Positions 9,356 through 17,320 are shown, counted from the first letter of the stretch. The stretch: 49,067 bases of DNA from Actinomadura sp. 7K507 (GCF_004348425.1 NZ_SMKK01000032.1:1-49067); one strand, 5' to 3'. The notes: generated from the sequence alone by a model not told the origin. Program-made: numbers and translations.

Positions 9356-9415
9356 GACCCGGGAGCGTAGCGAATACCGACGAATCTCTAGAAAAGGTCT
9401 ATTGAACTTCCCGGC

Positions 9416-9916
9416 TCACACCCGCGCTCGCGGGGCCGTCCGCCCGGTGTCCGCGGGCTCCGCCCGGCGGGCCTCCCTCGCGTGGTGCGCGGCCACGGCG
9501 AGTGTGGCGGCCAGGAAGATCACCTGCATCCCGGTCCTAGGGACCAGCCGGTCGTCCCACGGGAGGTCCGTTCCATTGAGGGCCAGGTGCACGTTCGCCG
9601 GGAACATCCCGACCAGCATCAGGCTGAGCCCGCCCGCGGCCCATGGCGCGGTCCTGCCCCAGAGCAGCCCCGCCGCGCCGGCCAGTTCCAGCACGCCGGT
9701 CACGGTCACCAGGAGCGCCGGGGCGGGCAGCGCGGGCGGGACCATGTCGATCAGGTCCTGGCGCATGCCGACGAAGTGCGCGATCCCGGTCACCGTGAAC
9801 ATCAGGGCGAGCCCGCCGCGCAGCGCCACCGGCCACGACCGCAGCCGCCGGACGCCCGCCCGGCCCGCCGCGAGCCCGGCCAGCGTGCCTCCGACCAAGA
9901 AGATCAATGGTGCCAT
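9416..9916 (-). CDS. DoxX-family integral membrane protein
   Basis: 166 aa. The ATG at 9916 (MAPLIFLVGG) is chosen because GAGGGGGACGAG precedes it directly; an upstream in-frame start at 9946 would run into the promoter/operator. Four to five hydrophobic helices are visible, with the DoxX-type signature region GIAHFVGMRQDLIDMVPP and VLELAGAAGLLW, and a basic C-terminal tail. DoxX proteins are small membrane subunits linked to thiol/quinone redox balance and often controlled by MarR-family repressors. Here the upstream region carries two near-identical TAGTCA..TGACA sites overlapping a recognisable promoter, but no MarR gene is in the window, so the regulator acts in trans. Confidence 0.85.
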   Translation of the reverse strand: MAPLIFLVGGTLAGLAAGRAGVRRLRSWPVALRGGLALMFTVTGIAHFVGMRQDLIDMVPPALPAPALLVTVTGVLELAGAAGLLWGRTAPWAAGGLSLMLVGMFPANVHLALNGTDLPWDDRLVPRTGMQVIFLAATLAVAAHHAREARRAEPADTGRTAPRARV

Positions 9917-9932
9917 CTCGTCCCCCTCTGAA

Positions 9933-9981
9933 CTAGTCACTGTCAAGATACGACGCGGCCGCTCATCTTGTCAATGACTAG
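9933..9981. promoter_or_regulatory. Twin MarR-like operator sites around the DoxX promoter
   Basis: Two 17-bp sites, CTAGTCACTGTCAAGAT (9933-9949) and ATCTTGTCAATGACTAG (9965-9981), are inverted copies of each other (15 of 17 positions match) separated by 15 bp. Each is itself a quasi-palindrome of the TAGTCAnTGACnA kind bound by MarR-family dimers. One site covers the -35 element and the other the -10 element, the geometry expected for repression. The centres are 32 bp apart, about three helical turns, so both dimers would lie on the same face of the DNA. Confidence 0.65.
9945..9974 (-). promoter_or_regulatory. Promoter of the DoxX gene
   Basis: On the minus strand TTGACA (9974-9969) is followed after 18 nt by TATCTT (9950-9945), a good -35/-10 pair for a vegetative sigma factor. 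The -10 lies about 30 nt upstream of the ATG at 9916. The whole promoter sits inside the paired operator described in the next entry. Confidence 0.6.
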
Positions 9982-10005
9982 ATTCGAAGGTGAGTGAGAG
10001 GGGGA

Positions 10006-10041
10006 CGGGGCCGGACTCGGACCGGGAGGCGCCCGGCCCCG
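10006..10041 (-). terminator. Hairpin after the secreted nuclease gene
   Basis: CGGGGCCGG (10006-10014) pairs perfectly with CCGGCCCCG (10033-10041) across an 18-nt loop, just past the stop of the nuclease gene on the minus strand. There is no U-run, as is common in high-GC actinobacteria. A terminator is the simplest reading. Confidence 0.4.
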
Positions 10042-10056
10042 CCTTCGGCACCCGCC

Positions 10057-10686
10057 TCAGCAGGTGCCGAGCATCGTGGAGAGGGCGCCCTTCTCGGCGT
10101 TGTCGACGGTGAGGTCGTAGTACCACTTCACCTGGATCCAGGCGCGGGCGTAGGTGCAGCGGAACGCGCTGCGCGGCGGCTGCCACTCAGCGGGGTCCTG
10201 GTCGCTCTTGGACTGGTTGACGTTGTCGGTGACGGCCCACAGCTCGGGTCCGCCGAGGTCGTTGGCGTAGGCCTCGCGGCGGGACGTCGACCAGGCCCAG
10301 GCGCCGGACCGCCACGCCTCGGCGAGCGGAACCATGTGGTCGATGTCCAGATCGGACGCGGCGGTCCAGGTGGCGCCGTCGAAGGGCGAGTACCAGGACC
10401 CGGACGTCGGGTAGCAGGAGTCGTCGGTGCCGACGTTCGTCCCGTCCCGCTTGAGAACGGTCTCACGCGTGTTGCACGCCCCGGAGATGGTGATCCAGTG
10501 CGGGAACAGGTCGCGGTCGTAGCTGTCGGCGTGCGACTCGGCGGCCACCGTCAGCTCGCCCAGCCGGGCCGTGGCGGTGGCGGCGTCCGGGATGTTGGGC
10601 GGGGTGGCGAACGCGGGAGCCGACGGGATGCCGATCAGCGCCGCGGACAGTACGGCGGGCAGCAGGAACAGGAGGGGACGTCGCAT
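10057..10686 (-). CDS. Secreted HNH (GmrSD/DUF1524-like) endonuclease
   Basis: 209 aa from the ATG at 10686, which has GGAAGG about 9 nt upstream; a longer in-frame start at 10758 would bury the signal peptide. Residues 1-27 are a Sec signal ending PAFA. The HNH motif is DIDHMVPLAEAW (114-125) followed by DNVNQSKSDQDPAEW (154-168) with the downstream Asn and Lys/Asp of the beta-beta-alpha-metal fold. Four Cys (C71, C91, C177, C209) could form disulfides, in keeping with export. This type is common in actinobacteria as a secreted nuclease, presumably for DNA scavenging. It diverges from the STAND-WD40 gene across a 348-bp region. Confidence 0.85.
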   Translation of the reverse strand: MRRPLLFLLPAVLSAALIGIPSAPAFATPPNIPDAATATARLGELTVAAESHADSYDRDLFPHWITISGACNTRETVLKRDGTNVGTDDSCYPTSGSWYSPFDGATWTAASDLDIDHMVPLAEAWRSGAWAWSTSRREAYANDLGGPELWAVTDNVNQSKSDQDPAEWQPPRSAFRCTYARAWIQVKWYYDLTVDNAEKGALSTMLGTC

Positions 10687-10758
10687 CGGGGGGAGCCCTT
10701 CCGCAGCCGTTTCCGGCCAGAGGCGGGGGTCCCCGGGCGGGAGCGGAAACGACGGCAC

Positions 10759-10780
10759 TGCGACAGTGACATTTGCGACA
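10759..10780. repeat. Direct repeat TGCGACA, two copies
   Basis: TGCGACA occurs at 10759-10765 and 10774-10780, 15 bp apart start to start, upstream of the secreted nuclease gene. The spacing is about 1.5 helical turns. It could be a direct-repeat operator, or chance in GC-rich DNA. Confidence 0.35.
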
Positions 10781-10917
10781 AACGCCGTTAAATATCACGC
10801 ATTGCCCAGCCGCGGCCCGGCGGTTGGTGGAAAGCTGCCGTCTCCGCCCGGCCCGAGCCCTCCGGCCTGCTACGACGTCACCGGCCGTACTGGCGTGGGT
10901 CCTTCCATAAGCAGGCA

Positions 10918-10938
10918 GACGCCGTAAAGTAGGGCGTC
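10918..10938. promoter_or_regulatory. Inverted repeat GACGCC-N9-GGCGTC
   Basis: A perfect 6-bp inverted repeat flanks GTAAAGTAG, about 97 bp upstream of the STAND-WD40 start. The internal TAAAGT is a weak -10-like hexamer. It could be an autoregulatory site for the helix-turn-helix domain of the protein downstream, but nothing proves this. Confidence 0.3.
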
Positions 10939-11034
10939 GGTGACATCTGGTGATCATTGGTTCCATGCATGCCGTGGCCGTGCGGCAAGGGGGCTTCGGG
11001 CCGCACGACACCCGGATAGAGAGGAAGCGCGGCC

Positions 11035-14000
11035 GTGCCCCGTCCCGAGCGTGCGCTTGACCCGGACGCCGGCCCCCTCCAGCGGTTCGCCCATGAGCTG
11101 CGCGAGCTGAGGCGCCAGGCGGGCGAGCCCGGCTACCGGCAACTGGCCGAGACGACCCGGTTCTCCGCCTCGGCGCTGGCCGCGGCGGCGCGGGGGGAAC
11201 GTCTCCCCAGCCTCCAGGTCACACTCGCCTACGTCGAAGCCTGCGACGGCGACCGGGAGCGATGGCGGCGCGCCTGGCGGGACCTGCGCCGCGAACTCGC
11301 CGTGGAGGCGGAGGAGCCGGCTGCCGAGCCGCCGTACCTGGGGCTGTCCCGGTACGAGGCGGCGGACACCGAGAGGTTCTTCGGCCGCGGGGAGCTGGTG
11401 GACGAGATCCTGGCCTGCCTCGACAGGAACCGGTTCGTCGCCGTGTTCGGGCCGTCCGGGAGCGGGAAGTCGTCGCTGCTGCGGGCGGGGGTCGTCCCGC
11501 GCCTCGGCCCGGGGGCGGAGGTCGTCACGCCCGGCGTGCCCGAGGGGCCTCCGGAGGCCGAGGCACTGATCGTCGACCAGTTCGAGGAGATCTTCACGCT
11601 CCACCAGGACGCGTCGGAGCGCCATGCGTTCGTCGACGCCGTGCTCGGCCATCCGGGCCTGCTGATCATCGCGGTGCGGGCCGACTTCTACGGGCACTGC
11701 GCCGAGCACCCGGGGTTGACCGCGGCCCTGCGGGGCGCCAGCGTGCTGGTCGGCTCGATGCGCGGCGAGGACCTTCGCGAGGCGATCGTCAAACCCGCCG
11801 CGAACGCCGGGCTGATGGTCGAGCCCGCACTGGTGGCACGGGTGATCCAGGACGCCGGCACCGAGCCGGGCGCGCTTCCCCTGATCTCCCACGCCCTGCT
11901 GGAGACATGGAAGCGGCGCAAGGGCAAGAACCTGACGCTCGCCGGCTACGACGCCGCGGGCGGCGTCCACGGCGCGATCGCGGACACGGCCGAGAGCGTC
12001 TACCGGACGCTGCCGGAGCCGGAACGGCAGGCCGTCCGGCGATTACTGCTCCGGATGGTCAACGTCACCGAGACGGGACCCGGCCACGGCACGCGGCGGC
12101 CCGCCCACCGGTCGGAGGGGGACGGCGCCCTCATCGAGCGGCTGGCCCGGGCGCGGCTGGTCGCCATCGACGGGGACACCGTCGAGATCGCGCACGAGGC
12201 GCTGATCCGGACCTGGCCGCGGCTGCGCGACTGGATCTCCGCGGACCAGGAAGGACTGCGCCTGCACCGCAGGCTCGGCATGGCCGCCGCCGAGTGGGAC
12301 GCGATGGATCGCGACGAGGGGGACCTCTATCAGGGGGCGCGGCTGGAGGCGGCGACCGAATGGGCGGACGCTCACCCGGACGACCTCACCGTGCGGGAGC
12401 GTGCCTTTCTGGACGCGTCCACCAGCGCGGAGCGGGCCGGGAAGGCCGCCGCCGAACGCCGCACACGCACCCTCCAGGGCCTGGTGGCGGCGCTGTCTGT
12501 GCTGCTGCTCGTCGCGGTGTGCACGGGGACGGTGGCGGTCACCGAACGGGTCGAGGCCGACGACCAGCGCCGGCTCGCCCGGTCCCGCCAGCTTGCCGCC
12601 GAGGCCATGGCCCGGCTGCCGACGGACGTCCCCGGCGCGGCCGAGCGCGCGGTGTGGGCCCACCGGCTGGCACCCACGCTCGACGCCCGCAGCGCGCTCC
12701 TGAGCATCGCGGGACGGCAGCCGTACCAGCACCGGCTGGCCGGGCACGCGGGCATGGTCAAGACGGTGGCGTTCAGTCCGGACGGCCGGGAGTTGGCGAC
12801 CGGCGGGCAGGACGGCGCCGTGATCACGTGGGACCCCGGACGGGGCGTCCCGCGCGACCGGTTCGCGGTGTCCGGGGGCGCGGTCCGCACCCTCGAGTAC
12901 AGCCCGGACGGCCGCCTGCTGGCGACAGCGGACCTCGGCGGCGTGATCACGCTGTGGCGGACGTCGGACCACACCCCGGTGCGGCGGATGAGCATGACGG
13001 GCGTCCTGGACGGCCTGGCCTTCAGCCCGGACGGCGACCGGCTCGCCGCCGCGGGCGCGGCCCGCACGGCCGCCGTCTGGGACGTCGCCACCGGCCGCGA
13101 GGTCGACGAGATCGACGGCCACGGCGGCACGATGACGGAGGTGGCCTTCGCACCGGACGGCCGCACGGTGGCGATCGCGGGCGACGACGGCCGCGTCGCG
13201 CTCTGGCGCCCGGGTGAGAGCCGGGCCCGGACGCTGAAGGCCGGTAACGCCATGCTCACCGCCGTCGCCTTCAGCCCGGACGGCCGGTCGCTGGCCGCCG
13301 CGGGCGACGACAACGAGGTCCACCTGCTGGACCTGGAGCGCGACGAGGAGCGGGCCCCGGCACGGCGGATGCAGCACACCGACACGGTCACGGCGCTGGC
13401 CTTCACCGACGGTGGGCGGACGCTCGTCTCCACGGGATACGACCGGGCCGTCAAGCTCTGGGAGACCGGCTCCCGGACGAACATCGTCACGCTCACCGGG
13501 CACACCGGCGGGATCTACGACATCGCCGTGAGCCCCGACGGGACCCGGATCGCCTCGGCCGCGCTCGATCAGACCACCCTCGTCTGGGACCTGCGGCAGA
13601 CGCCGTACATCGGGCACACCGACTGGGCCAACGACGTCGCCGCCGGCCCCGACGGGAAGGGGTTCGTCTCCGTGGGCCAGGAGGGCCGGCTGCGCTGGTG
13701 GGACATGGCGTCACGTCGCCCGGCGGCCACCGTTTCCGCCCACCCGGGCGGTTCGAGCGTGGTGGACCACGGTCCCGGGCTGGTCGTCACGGGCGGCGAC
13801 GACGCCCTGATCCAGGTCTGGCGGGACCGTCGGCGCGTCGCCACGCTGCGCGGCCACACCGACAAGATCTACGCCCTCGATCTCGCCCCGGACGGGCGGA
13901 CGCTCGCCGCGGCGGACCAGAGCGGCGCCGTCGTCCTCTGGGACGTGACCGCCCGCCGGCAGATCGCCGTCCTGAAACGGGGGCGCCCGCTGGTGAAGAG

Positions 14001-14493
14001 CCTCGCGTTCGGTCCGGACGGGCGGATCCTCGCCACTGGAGACGACGACCGCCAGGTGACGATCTGGAACGTGGAGCACCGGCGCCGGACGGCCGTCCTG
14101 CCCGGGCATCCCGGCGACGTGGAGAGCATCGCCGTCAGCCCGGACGGGCGGCTCCTCGCCGCGGGCGGGGGCGGCGGCCAGGTCCTGCTGTGGGACCTGC
14201 GCCACCGCCGCCGGGCCGGGCGGCTGGCCGGTCACGCGGCCGAGATACGGGCGATCGCGTTCAGCCCGTCCGGCGGCCGGCTCGCCACCGCCGGACTAGA
14301 CCGTACGGTGATCGTCTGGGACGTTGCCCGCCGATCGAGATGGGCCGTCCTCACCGGCCACTCCGACGTGGTCCTCGGCCTCGACTTCGCCCGGGACGAC
14401 AGGACCCTGCTGTCCTCCGGCGGAGACCAGACGATCACTGCCTGGGAGCTCGCCCCCCGCCGCGCCGCCGCCACCGTGTCCGCACTCCGCTGA
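11035..14493 (+). CDS. HTH - STAND-type NTPase (nSTAND1-like) - TM - 14x WD40 repeat protein
   Basis: 1152 aa, GTG start with AGAGGAAG upstream. Domains in order: an N-terminal XRE-like helix-turn-helix region (about 15-75); a P-loop NTPase with Walker A GPSGSGKSS (139-147) and Walker B LIVDQFEEIF (178-187), the DQFEE form typical of nSTAND1; a helical winged region to about 470; one hydrophobic helix (483-502); a linker; then 14 WD40 units (about 565-1147), enough for two seven-bladed propellers. STAND proteins act as switches: ligand binding by the repeats opens the NTPase and triggers oligomerisation and an effector. No effector enzyme is fused here; the HTH may be the output, or the ligand may be external since the propellers follow a membrane helix. 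It is monocistronic, convergent with the OmpA-type lipoprotein gene. Confidence 0.9.
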   Translation: MPRPERALDPDAGPLQRFAHELRELRRQAGEPGYRQLAETTRFSASALAAAARGERLPSLQVTLAYVEACDGDRERWRRAWRDLRRELAVEAEEPAAEPPYLGLSRYEAADTERFFGRGELVDEILACLDRNRFVAVFGPSGSGKSSLLRAGVVPRLGPGAEVVTPGVPEGPPEAEALIVDQFEEIFTLHQDASERHAFVDAVLGHPGLLIIAVRADFYGHCAEHPGLTAALRGASVLVGSMRGEDLREAIVKPAANAGLMVEPALVARVIQDAGTEPGALPLISHALLETWKRRKGKNLTLAGYDAAGGVHGAIADTAESVYRTLPEPERQAVRRLLLRMVNVTETGPGHGTRRPAHRSEGDGALIERLARARLVAIDGDTVEIAHEALIRTWPRLRDWISADQEGLRLHRRLGMAAAEWDAMDRDEGDLYQGARLEAATEWADAHPDDLTVRERAFLDASTSAERAGKAAAERRTRTLQGLVAALSVLLLVAVCTGTVAVTERVEADDQRRLARSRQLAAEAMARLPTDVPGAAERAVWAHRLAPTLDARSALLSIAGRQPYQHRLAGHAGMVKTVAFSPDGRELATGGQDGAVITWDPGRGVPRDRFAVSGGAVRTLEYSPDGRLLATADLGGVITLWRTSDHTPVRRMSMTGVLDGLAFSPDGDRLAAAGAARTAAVWDVATGREVDEIDGHGGTMTEVAFAPDGRTVAIAGDDGRVALWRPGESRARTLKAGNAMLTAVAFSPDGRSLAAAGDDNEVHLLDLERDEERAPARRMQHTDTVTALAFTDGGRTLVSTGYDRAVKLWETGSRTNIVTLTGHTGGIYDIAVSPDGTRIASAALDQTTLVWDLRQTPYIGHTDWANDVAAGPDGKGFVSVGQEGRLRWWDMASRRPAATVSAHPGGSSVVDHGPGLVVTGGDDALIQVWRDRRRVATLRGHTDKIYALDLAPDGRTLAAADQSGAVVLWDVTARRQIAVLKRGRPLVKSLAFGPDGRILATGDDDRQVTIWNVEHRRRTAVLPGHPGDVESIAVSPDGRLLAAGGGGGQVLLWDLRHRRRAGRLAGHAAEIRAIAFSPSGGRLATAGLDRTVIVWDVARRSRWAVLTGHSDVVLGLDFARDDRTLLSSGGDQTITAWELAPRRAAATVSALR

Positions 14494-14513
14494 ACGCGGA
14501 CCCCCGGCGCCGC

Positions 14514-16076
14514 CTAGCCGTCGAAGACGGGGACGTCCGGGATCTTGCCGAAGTTCACGGCGTTGAGCGTGACGGACTTGGTCCCGGCGGGCGGCGCCGT
14601 CAGGTAGACGTAGGAGCGGTACGGCGTCTTCGGCCGCCAGTACTGGACGCTCGATCCGACGTACGTCCCCTCCTCATCGCTTCCCTGGGGAGCGGTGAGC
14701 ACCGGCAGGTAGGTCTTCCCGGAGCCGTCGGTGACGCTGAACCCGTTCACCCCCTGACCACCGAAAATCCCTTCGCCGCCGAACGCGGCCGGCTCGACGT
14801 CCTCGGCTTCGCTGGTCACCTCCACCACCCCGACCAGGAAGGCGCCGTCCCTGTAGAAGGGGTGGACGCGCAGCCGGAACGGCACCGGCTCCCCGATGCT
14901 GTTGCGGCCGTCGGCCTCGCGCTCGGCGACGACACCGCCCGGCGCCGCCCGGAACTGCGCGGGACGTCCCGTGCCGCCCGCGGCCCCGGTGCCGGGAGAT
15001 CCCCCGGCGGCTCCGGGGGCCCCGGCCTTGAGGCCGTAGCTGATCTCGACACGGCGGTTGCGGGCGCGGGCCTCCGGAACGTCGGCGCCGTCCTTGGTCT
15101 CCTCGGCCAGCGGCTCGTCCGCCCCCTTGCCCGAGACCGCGAACCGCACCTGGCCGAGCCTGGGCGCGATCGCCGCCTGGACCGCCCTTGCGCGGCGCTC
15201 CGAGAGGTCCTGGTTGTAGCTCGGGGTTCCCTTGCCGTCGGTGTGGCCCTCGATCGTCACCGGCTTGGAGGTGTCGGCACGCTGGGCCATGTCCTGCGCG
15301 ATCTTGTCGAGGATGCCCTGGGCCCTGCCTGAGAGCCTGTCCGAGTTGAACGCGAACAGGACGTCGCTGCGCAGGTCCTCGGTCTGCGTCCCGCCGCCGG
15401 TCGTGGAGGTCCCGGCCTCCCCGTCGATCTGGTCATAGAGGTCCTTGACGACGGGCTCGGTACCTGGCGCCGGCTGGTCGACGCCGTACACCTTGGTCTG
15501 GCCCGGCGTCGGATCGGCGGTCCCGGAGGCGGTGGGGCCCGGCCGCGCGGCTCCCGGCGGCAGGGCGGCCGGGCCGTCGATCACCGTGACGCCGGGCAGC
15601 TCCGCGGTACTCCCCGGCGTGGGCACCGAGACCTGCTTGACCGAGGGGGGAAGGGCGGGGAACCAGATGTCCGACTCGTAACGGACGCCCTTGGTGAAGT
15701 ACTGCTCGTATGTGCCCAGCTCGTAGTGGGCCATCGAGACGTACAACTTGCGGCCCACCGGATCGAGCAGGTGATAGCCGTCGAAGCTGAGATTGGTGCC
15801 CTCGTCGCCTTCGTCCAGGTAGTTGACCGCCACCCGCAGTTTCGTGAACTCCCCCCGCCGCTCAAGGCCGAGGAGCTCCAGGCGGTATTTGCTGGCTTGG
15901 GTGTCGGTGATGGACAGGCCGCCGAACATCCCCTCGCGGGCGATGACGGTCTCCCTTTGCCCCAAGGTCGCCTGGGACGAGGCGCCGGATCCGCCGCCCC
16001 CTTCCTCCTCTCCGTCCCCTCCGGGACAGGCGGTGAGCGCCAACCCGAGCGCCGCGGACAGGACTACGAGACGCAT
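14514..16076 (-). CDS. OmpA-domain lipoprotein with flanking Ig-like domains
   Basis: 520 aa from the ATG at 16076, which has ATGAGG 5 nt upstream; an in-frame ATG at 16085 lacks one. The first 17 residues are a lipoprotein signal with lipobox LTAC (C17). Residues about 33-190 and 370-520 each look like a DUF4352-type beta-sandwich (paired SVTD...KTYLPV / ITDT...KLYVSM strands). Between them (about 238-345) lies an OmpA C-terminal peptidoglycan-binding domain: FAFNSDRL, IEGHTDGKGTPSYNQDLSERRA, and ARNRRVEI with the conserved Asp and Arg. In a Gram-positive cell wall such a domain would tie the lipoprotein to peptidoglycan, as in mycobacterial ArfA-like proteins. Pro/Gly-rich linkers join the parts. 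Role unknown; structural or sensing. Confidence 0.85.
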   Translation of the reverse strand: MRLVVLSAALGLALTACPGGDGEEEGGGGSGASSQATLGQRETVIAREGMFGGLSITDTQASKYRLELLGLERRGEFTKLRVAVNYLDEGDEGTNLSFDGYHLLDPVGRKLYVSMAHYELGTYEQYFTKGVRYESDIWFPALPPSVKQVSVPTPGSTAELPGVTVIDGPAALPPGAARPGPTASGTADPTPGQTKVYGVDQPAPGTEPVVKDLYDQIDGEAGTSTTGGGTQTEDLRSDVLFAFNSDRLSGRAQGILDKIAQDMAQRADTSKPVTIEGHTDGKGTPSYNQDLSERRARAVQAAIAPRLGQVRFAVSGKGADEPLAEETKDGADVPEARARNRRVEISYGLKAGAPGAAGGSPGTGAAGGTGRPAQFRAAPGGVVAEREADGRNSIGEPVPFRLRVHPFYRDGAFLVGVVEVTSEAEDVEPAAFGGEGIFGGQGVNGFSVTDGSGKTYLPVLTAPQGSDEEGTYVGSSVQYWRPKTPYRSYVYLTAPPAGTKSVTLNAVNFGKIPDVPVFDG

Positions 16077-16446
16077 GGACCTCATGGTGGTGGTGCCGAT
16101 GACGCGCACAGGAGTCCCCGGATGATGGAGGGCGGTAGGTGACCGCAGGGAAGCTACCGCCGCCGAAGTTGTGCACCAAGGGGTCCGCCGAGTACACAAT
16201 CCCCTCCCTTGCATAGGGGTGAGCGCCCGCATCGAGCGAAAACGGGGGCGGCGAGGCGGCGGCAGGCGAACAAGCTGTGGTCAGGCTCCTACTTCGCTGG
16301 ATCGGTCGGCGGCGCACCCATCAGCGTCCTGCGGCACTACGTCGAGCAGCACAACCGCCCGGCCTCGACTACGGCACACTGGCAAGAAGGATTGAGGGGC
16401 TTCCAGCGTCCAGCCATCCCGCCCACGCACCTCCAGGACATCTGCC
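16077..16446. other. Intergenic region holding a transposase remnant
   Basis: These 370 bp separate the divergent lipoprotein and APH-like genes. No intact gene is seen. 16254-16367 is a remnant of an IS200/IS605 transposase (separate entry). A small CCCCT/AGGGG dyad with a 9-nt loop lies at about 16201-16219. Promoters for both flanking genes should lie here but none is clear. Confidence 0.5.
16254..16367 (+). pseudogene. Remnant of an IS200/IS605-family TnpA (Y1 transposase), C-terminal part
   Basis: Reading the plus strand gives NKLWSGSYFAGSVGGAP followed by ISVLRHYVEQHNRP. This matches the conserved end of Y1 transposases (LWSPSYFAASCGGAP...YIEQQ) closely enough to be recognised by eye, including the Tyr in HYVEQ, which corresponds to the catalytic nucleophile. 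Everything upstream (the HUH domain) is missing and no start codon or ribosome binding site is in place, so it is a fossil of about 38 codons. It indicates an old insertion between the lipoprotein and the APH-like gene. No tnpB is nearby. Confidence 0.75.
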
Positions 16447-17301
16447 GTGTTCTCCGAGCCTGACGACCCCGACGTCCGCGAACGAATGCACGCTGCCTTC
16501 GCCGACGCGGCGAACCGGCTCGGCTGTGCGTCCGCGGACGGCGCCACCGAAGCCTGGGGCCACGACGGAAGGACGATCGGCGCTCCCGTCACGACCCCCC
16601 ACGGAAACGCCTGGCTCCGAGTGCTAGAAGCACCAGTAGGCGGGGAGGGAGGAAAACTCTGGACCGGCACCGAGGAAGCCGCCGCGACTCTGCCGACGGA
16701 GATCCCACGGCCCCGACTGTTGGAATCGGCCGACTGGGTCGGAGTGGGCTACGCCTACCGAGCTGAACTCAGCACCTACATTTCGGCACCGGTCTGCTCC
16801 CCGACCCCGGACCTCACCGAACACATCCCCCTGCCCGACGCATGGTGGTCACGCTTGCAGCGGGCTACCAACGCGGTTGCGACCACACCGGCCCCGGACA
16901 ACCGCCAACGCGTCATCACCCAGGACTACATACACCGCACCATCCCGCAGTACCTCGGCGATGTAGGCATCGACACCACGGTCCGCCGCTGGACTCTCGC
17001 CCATGGCGACCTGCACTGGGCCAACCTCACCTGGCCGGAATTGAACATCCTCGACTGGGAAGGCTTCGGCCTCGCTCCCTACGGGTTCGACGCCGCCCAC
17101 CTGTACGCCTACACGCTTCCGGTCGCTGAACTAGCAAAACGCGTCCGGACCACCTTCGCCGGCATCCTGGCAACCCCCGAAGGCCGGCTCGCCGAACTCA
17201 CGGTCGCGGCCATCCTCCTACAGGCCGCCGACCGCGACCCCGTCCACGCCCGGCTGGCCCCCCGCATCCGAGAGTTCGTGCGGAGGCTGCGCGCCCGATA
17301 G
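16447..17301 (+). CDS. Aminoglycoside phosphotransferase-like (APH/choline kinase fold) protein
   Basis: 284 aa, GTG start; an in-frame stop at 16393 and no ATG between leave this as the only reasonable start, with AGGA about 10 nt upstream. The catalytic loop HGDLHWAN (186-193, D188 as base) and the metal-binding DWE (D203) of the APH superfamily are intact. The N-lobe is short and its Lys is not obvious (VTTPHGNAWLRV region). Such stand-alone APH-like kinases are common in actinomycetes next to DUF397/XRE genes and mostly act on unknown small molecules; antibiotic resistance should not be assumed. It converges on the DUF397 gene, separated by a small hairpin. Confidence 0.8.
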   Translation: MFSEPDDPDVRERMHAAFADAANRLGCASADGATEAWGHDGRTIGAPVTTPHGNAWLRVLEAPVGGEGGKLWTGTEEAAATLPTEIPRPRLLESADWVGVGYAYRAELSTYISAPVCSPTPDLTEHIPLPDAWWSRLQRATNAVATTPAPDNRQRVITQDYIHRTIPQYLGDVGIDTTVRRWTLAHGDLHWANLTWPELNILDWEGFGLAPYGFDAAHLYAYTLPVAELAKRVRTTFAGILATPEGRLAELTVAAILLQAADRDPVHARLAPRIREFVRRLRAR

Positions 17302-17320
17302 CTCGCCACCGGACGGCGAG
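17302..17320. terminator. Small hairpin between convergent genes
   Basis: CTCGCC (17302-17307) pairs with GGCGAG (17315-17320) across 7 nt, directly after the stop of the APH-like gene and before the stop of the convergent DUF397 gene. Short for a terminator but suitably placed for both directions. Confidence 0.35.

Larger units (their letters stand above)
10687..11034. other. Divergent intergenic region between nuclease and STAND-WD40 genes
   Basis: No gene is visible in these 348 bp. The nuclease side holds a 15-bp-spaced direct repeat of TGCGACA and the only AT-rich stretch (GTTAAATATCAC, 10787-10798). The other side holds an inverted repeat GACGCC/GGCGTC around GTAAAGTAG (10918-10938). 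AGAGGAAG (about 11020-11027) is the ribosome binding site for the GTG at 11035. Promoters for both genes must lie here, but no clean -35/-10 pair stands out. Confidence 0.5.

Noticed and set aside
9371..9405. TAGA...TCTA dyad between the DoxX and SDR genes as a TetR operator
   Set aside because: The arms are only four bases and the flanks do not match; too weak to list beside the convincing TetR sites at 39124-39182.
10057..10686. Restriction or defence HNH nuclease acting in the cytoplasm
   Set aside because: A clear Sec signal peptide and likely disulfides indicate secretion.
16201..16219. Subterminal hairpin of the IS200/IS605 element
   Set aside because: The CCCCT/AGGGG stem is only five bases with a 9-nt loop and lies on the wrong side to define an element end with confidence.
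16447..17301. Aminoglycoside resistance gene
   Set aside because: Only the general APH catalytic motifs are present; the fold is shared by many kinases for unrelated small molecules, and no resistance context is visible.
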